Positions 63,811 through 64,000 of a stretch of 64,000 bases of DNA are shown piece by piece. Position numbers and translations under genes: made by a program. The stretch is from assembly GCF_000835495.1 (NCBI RefSeq), contig NW_015622544.1, forward strand, positions 205,704 through 269,703. The letters run 5' to 3'. The stretch comes from Cladophialophora immunda. Its lineage: Eukaryota > Ascomycota > Eurotiomycetes > Chaetothyriales > Herpotrichiellaceae. The notes below the pieces were generated by a model that saw only the letters and a list, made by a program, of their open reading frames with translations, ran no database searches and was not told the origin of the DNA. The stretch's first letter is position 1. Every line of letters starts with the position of its first letter.

Positions 63811-64000
63811 GATGGCGTAGAGATTGGAGGTAGTTGTCGACCGAACGTGGTTGTTGAAAGTTCGAGGTGAAGGTGGACGTGCGCAGGTTTCGTTTGTGTG
63901 CGCCTCAGCAAAAATCTTGGCACGGCGTGAGTAGTGGTACGGCGACGCAAAGAATCACAGTGACGCAGGTATGCCTCTAGTACTATTATGGACTAGCAAG

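Noticed and set aside
1..64000. Transposons, CRISPR arrays, rRNA genes
   Set aside because: No transposase or reverse transcriptase signature, terminal repeats, spacer arrays or rRNA sequence were seen; CRISPR is not expected in a fungal nucleus.

Overview
The window is nuclear DNA of a filamentous ascomycete (Pezizomycotina). Its introns are short (about 48-116 bp) with GT...AG ends and CTAAC/CTGAC-like branch sites. There is a Zn2Cys6 regulator, an exocyst Sec8, a 9-1-1 clamp Hus1, a SWI/SNF-type ATPase and a eukaryotic uL2, and genes lie on both strands without operons. I cannot fix the order or species from sequence alone; a member of Eurotiomycetes or a nearby class is a guess.

Layout. 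1-10 kb: 5' part of the acetolactate synthase regulatory subunit (ilv6, minus) with a Cpc1/Gcn4-type site upstream, a secreted GH28 enzyme, a secreted alpha-carbonic anhydrase, a DUF924 protein and an Avt1-like amino acid transporter. 10-26 kb: eRF1, prephenate dehydratase, an orphan protein, aminopeptidase P, an importin-13/Kap122-like karyopherin and Sec8. 26-35 kb is gene-poor, with only a Zn2Cys6 factor (three exons), Cwc21 and, at 34.9-35.4 kb, a small secreted tandem-repeat precursor broken by a 100-N gap. 35-45 kb: a large fungal membrane glycoprotein of unknown role, Hus1, a Gas2-domain protein and a tiny three-exon gene. 45-50 kb: an unusual tRNA-Gly gene, an F-box/LRR-like gene remnant, a SnoaL-like protein and an Old Yellow Enzyme family oxidoreductase. 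51-64 kb: an Nhx1-type Na+/H+ exchanger, an Sth1/Snf21-type remodeler with bromodomain, a BAR-domain protein and ribosomal protein uL2.

Most genes are ordinary housekeeping functions (amino acid synthesis and transport, translation, splicing, checkpoint, exocytosis, chromatin, endosomal pH). Two things stand out. First, 34882-35357 encodes a signal peptide followed by near-identical 22-residue repeats separated by Lys-Arg: a Kex2-processed repeat protein, hence a likely secreted-peptide or RiPP precursor, whose array collapsed in the assembly. Second, 45842-45980 is a tRNA-Gly(TCC) gene with its normal 12-nt anticodon-loop intron plus a second 57-bp insert in the T-loop that looks exactly like a spliceosomal intron; removing it restores perfect T and acceptor stems.
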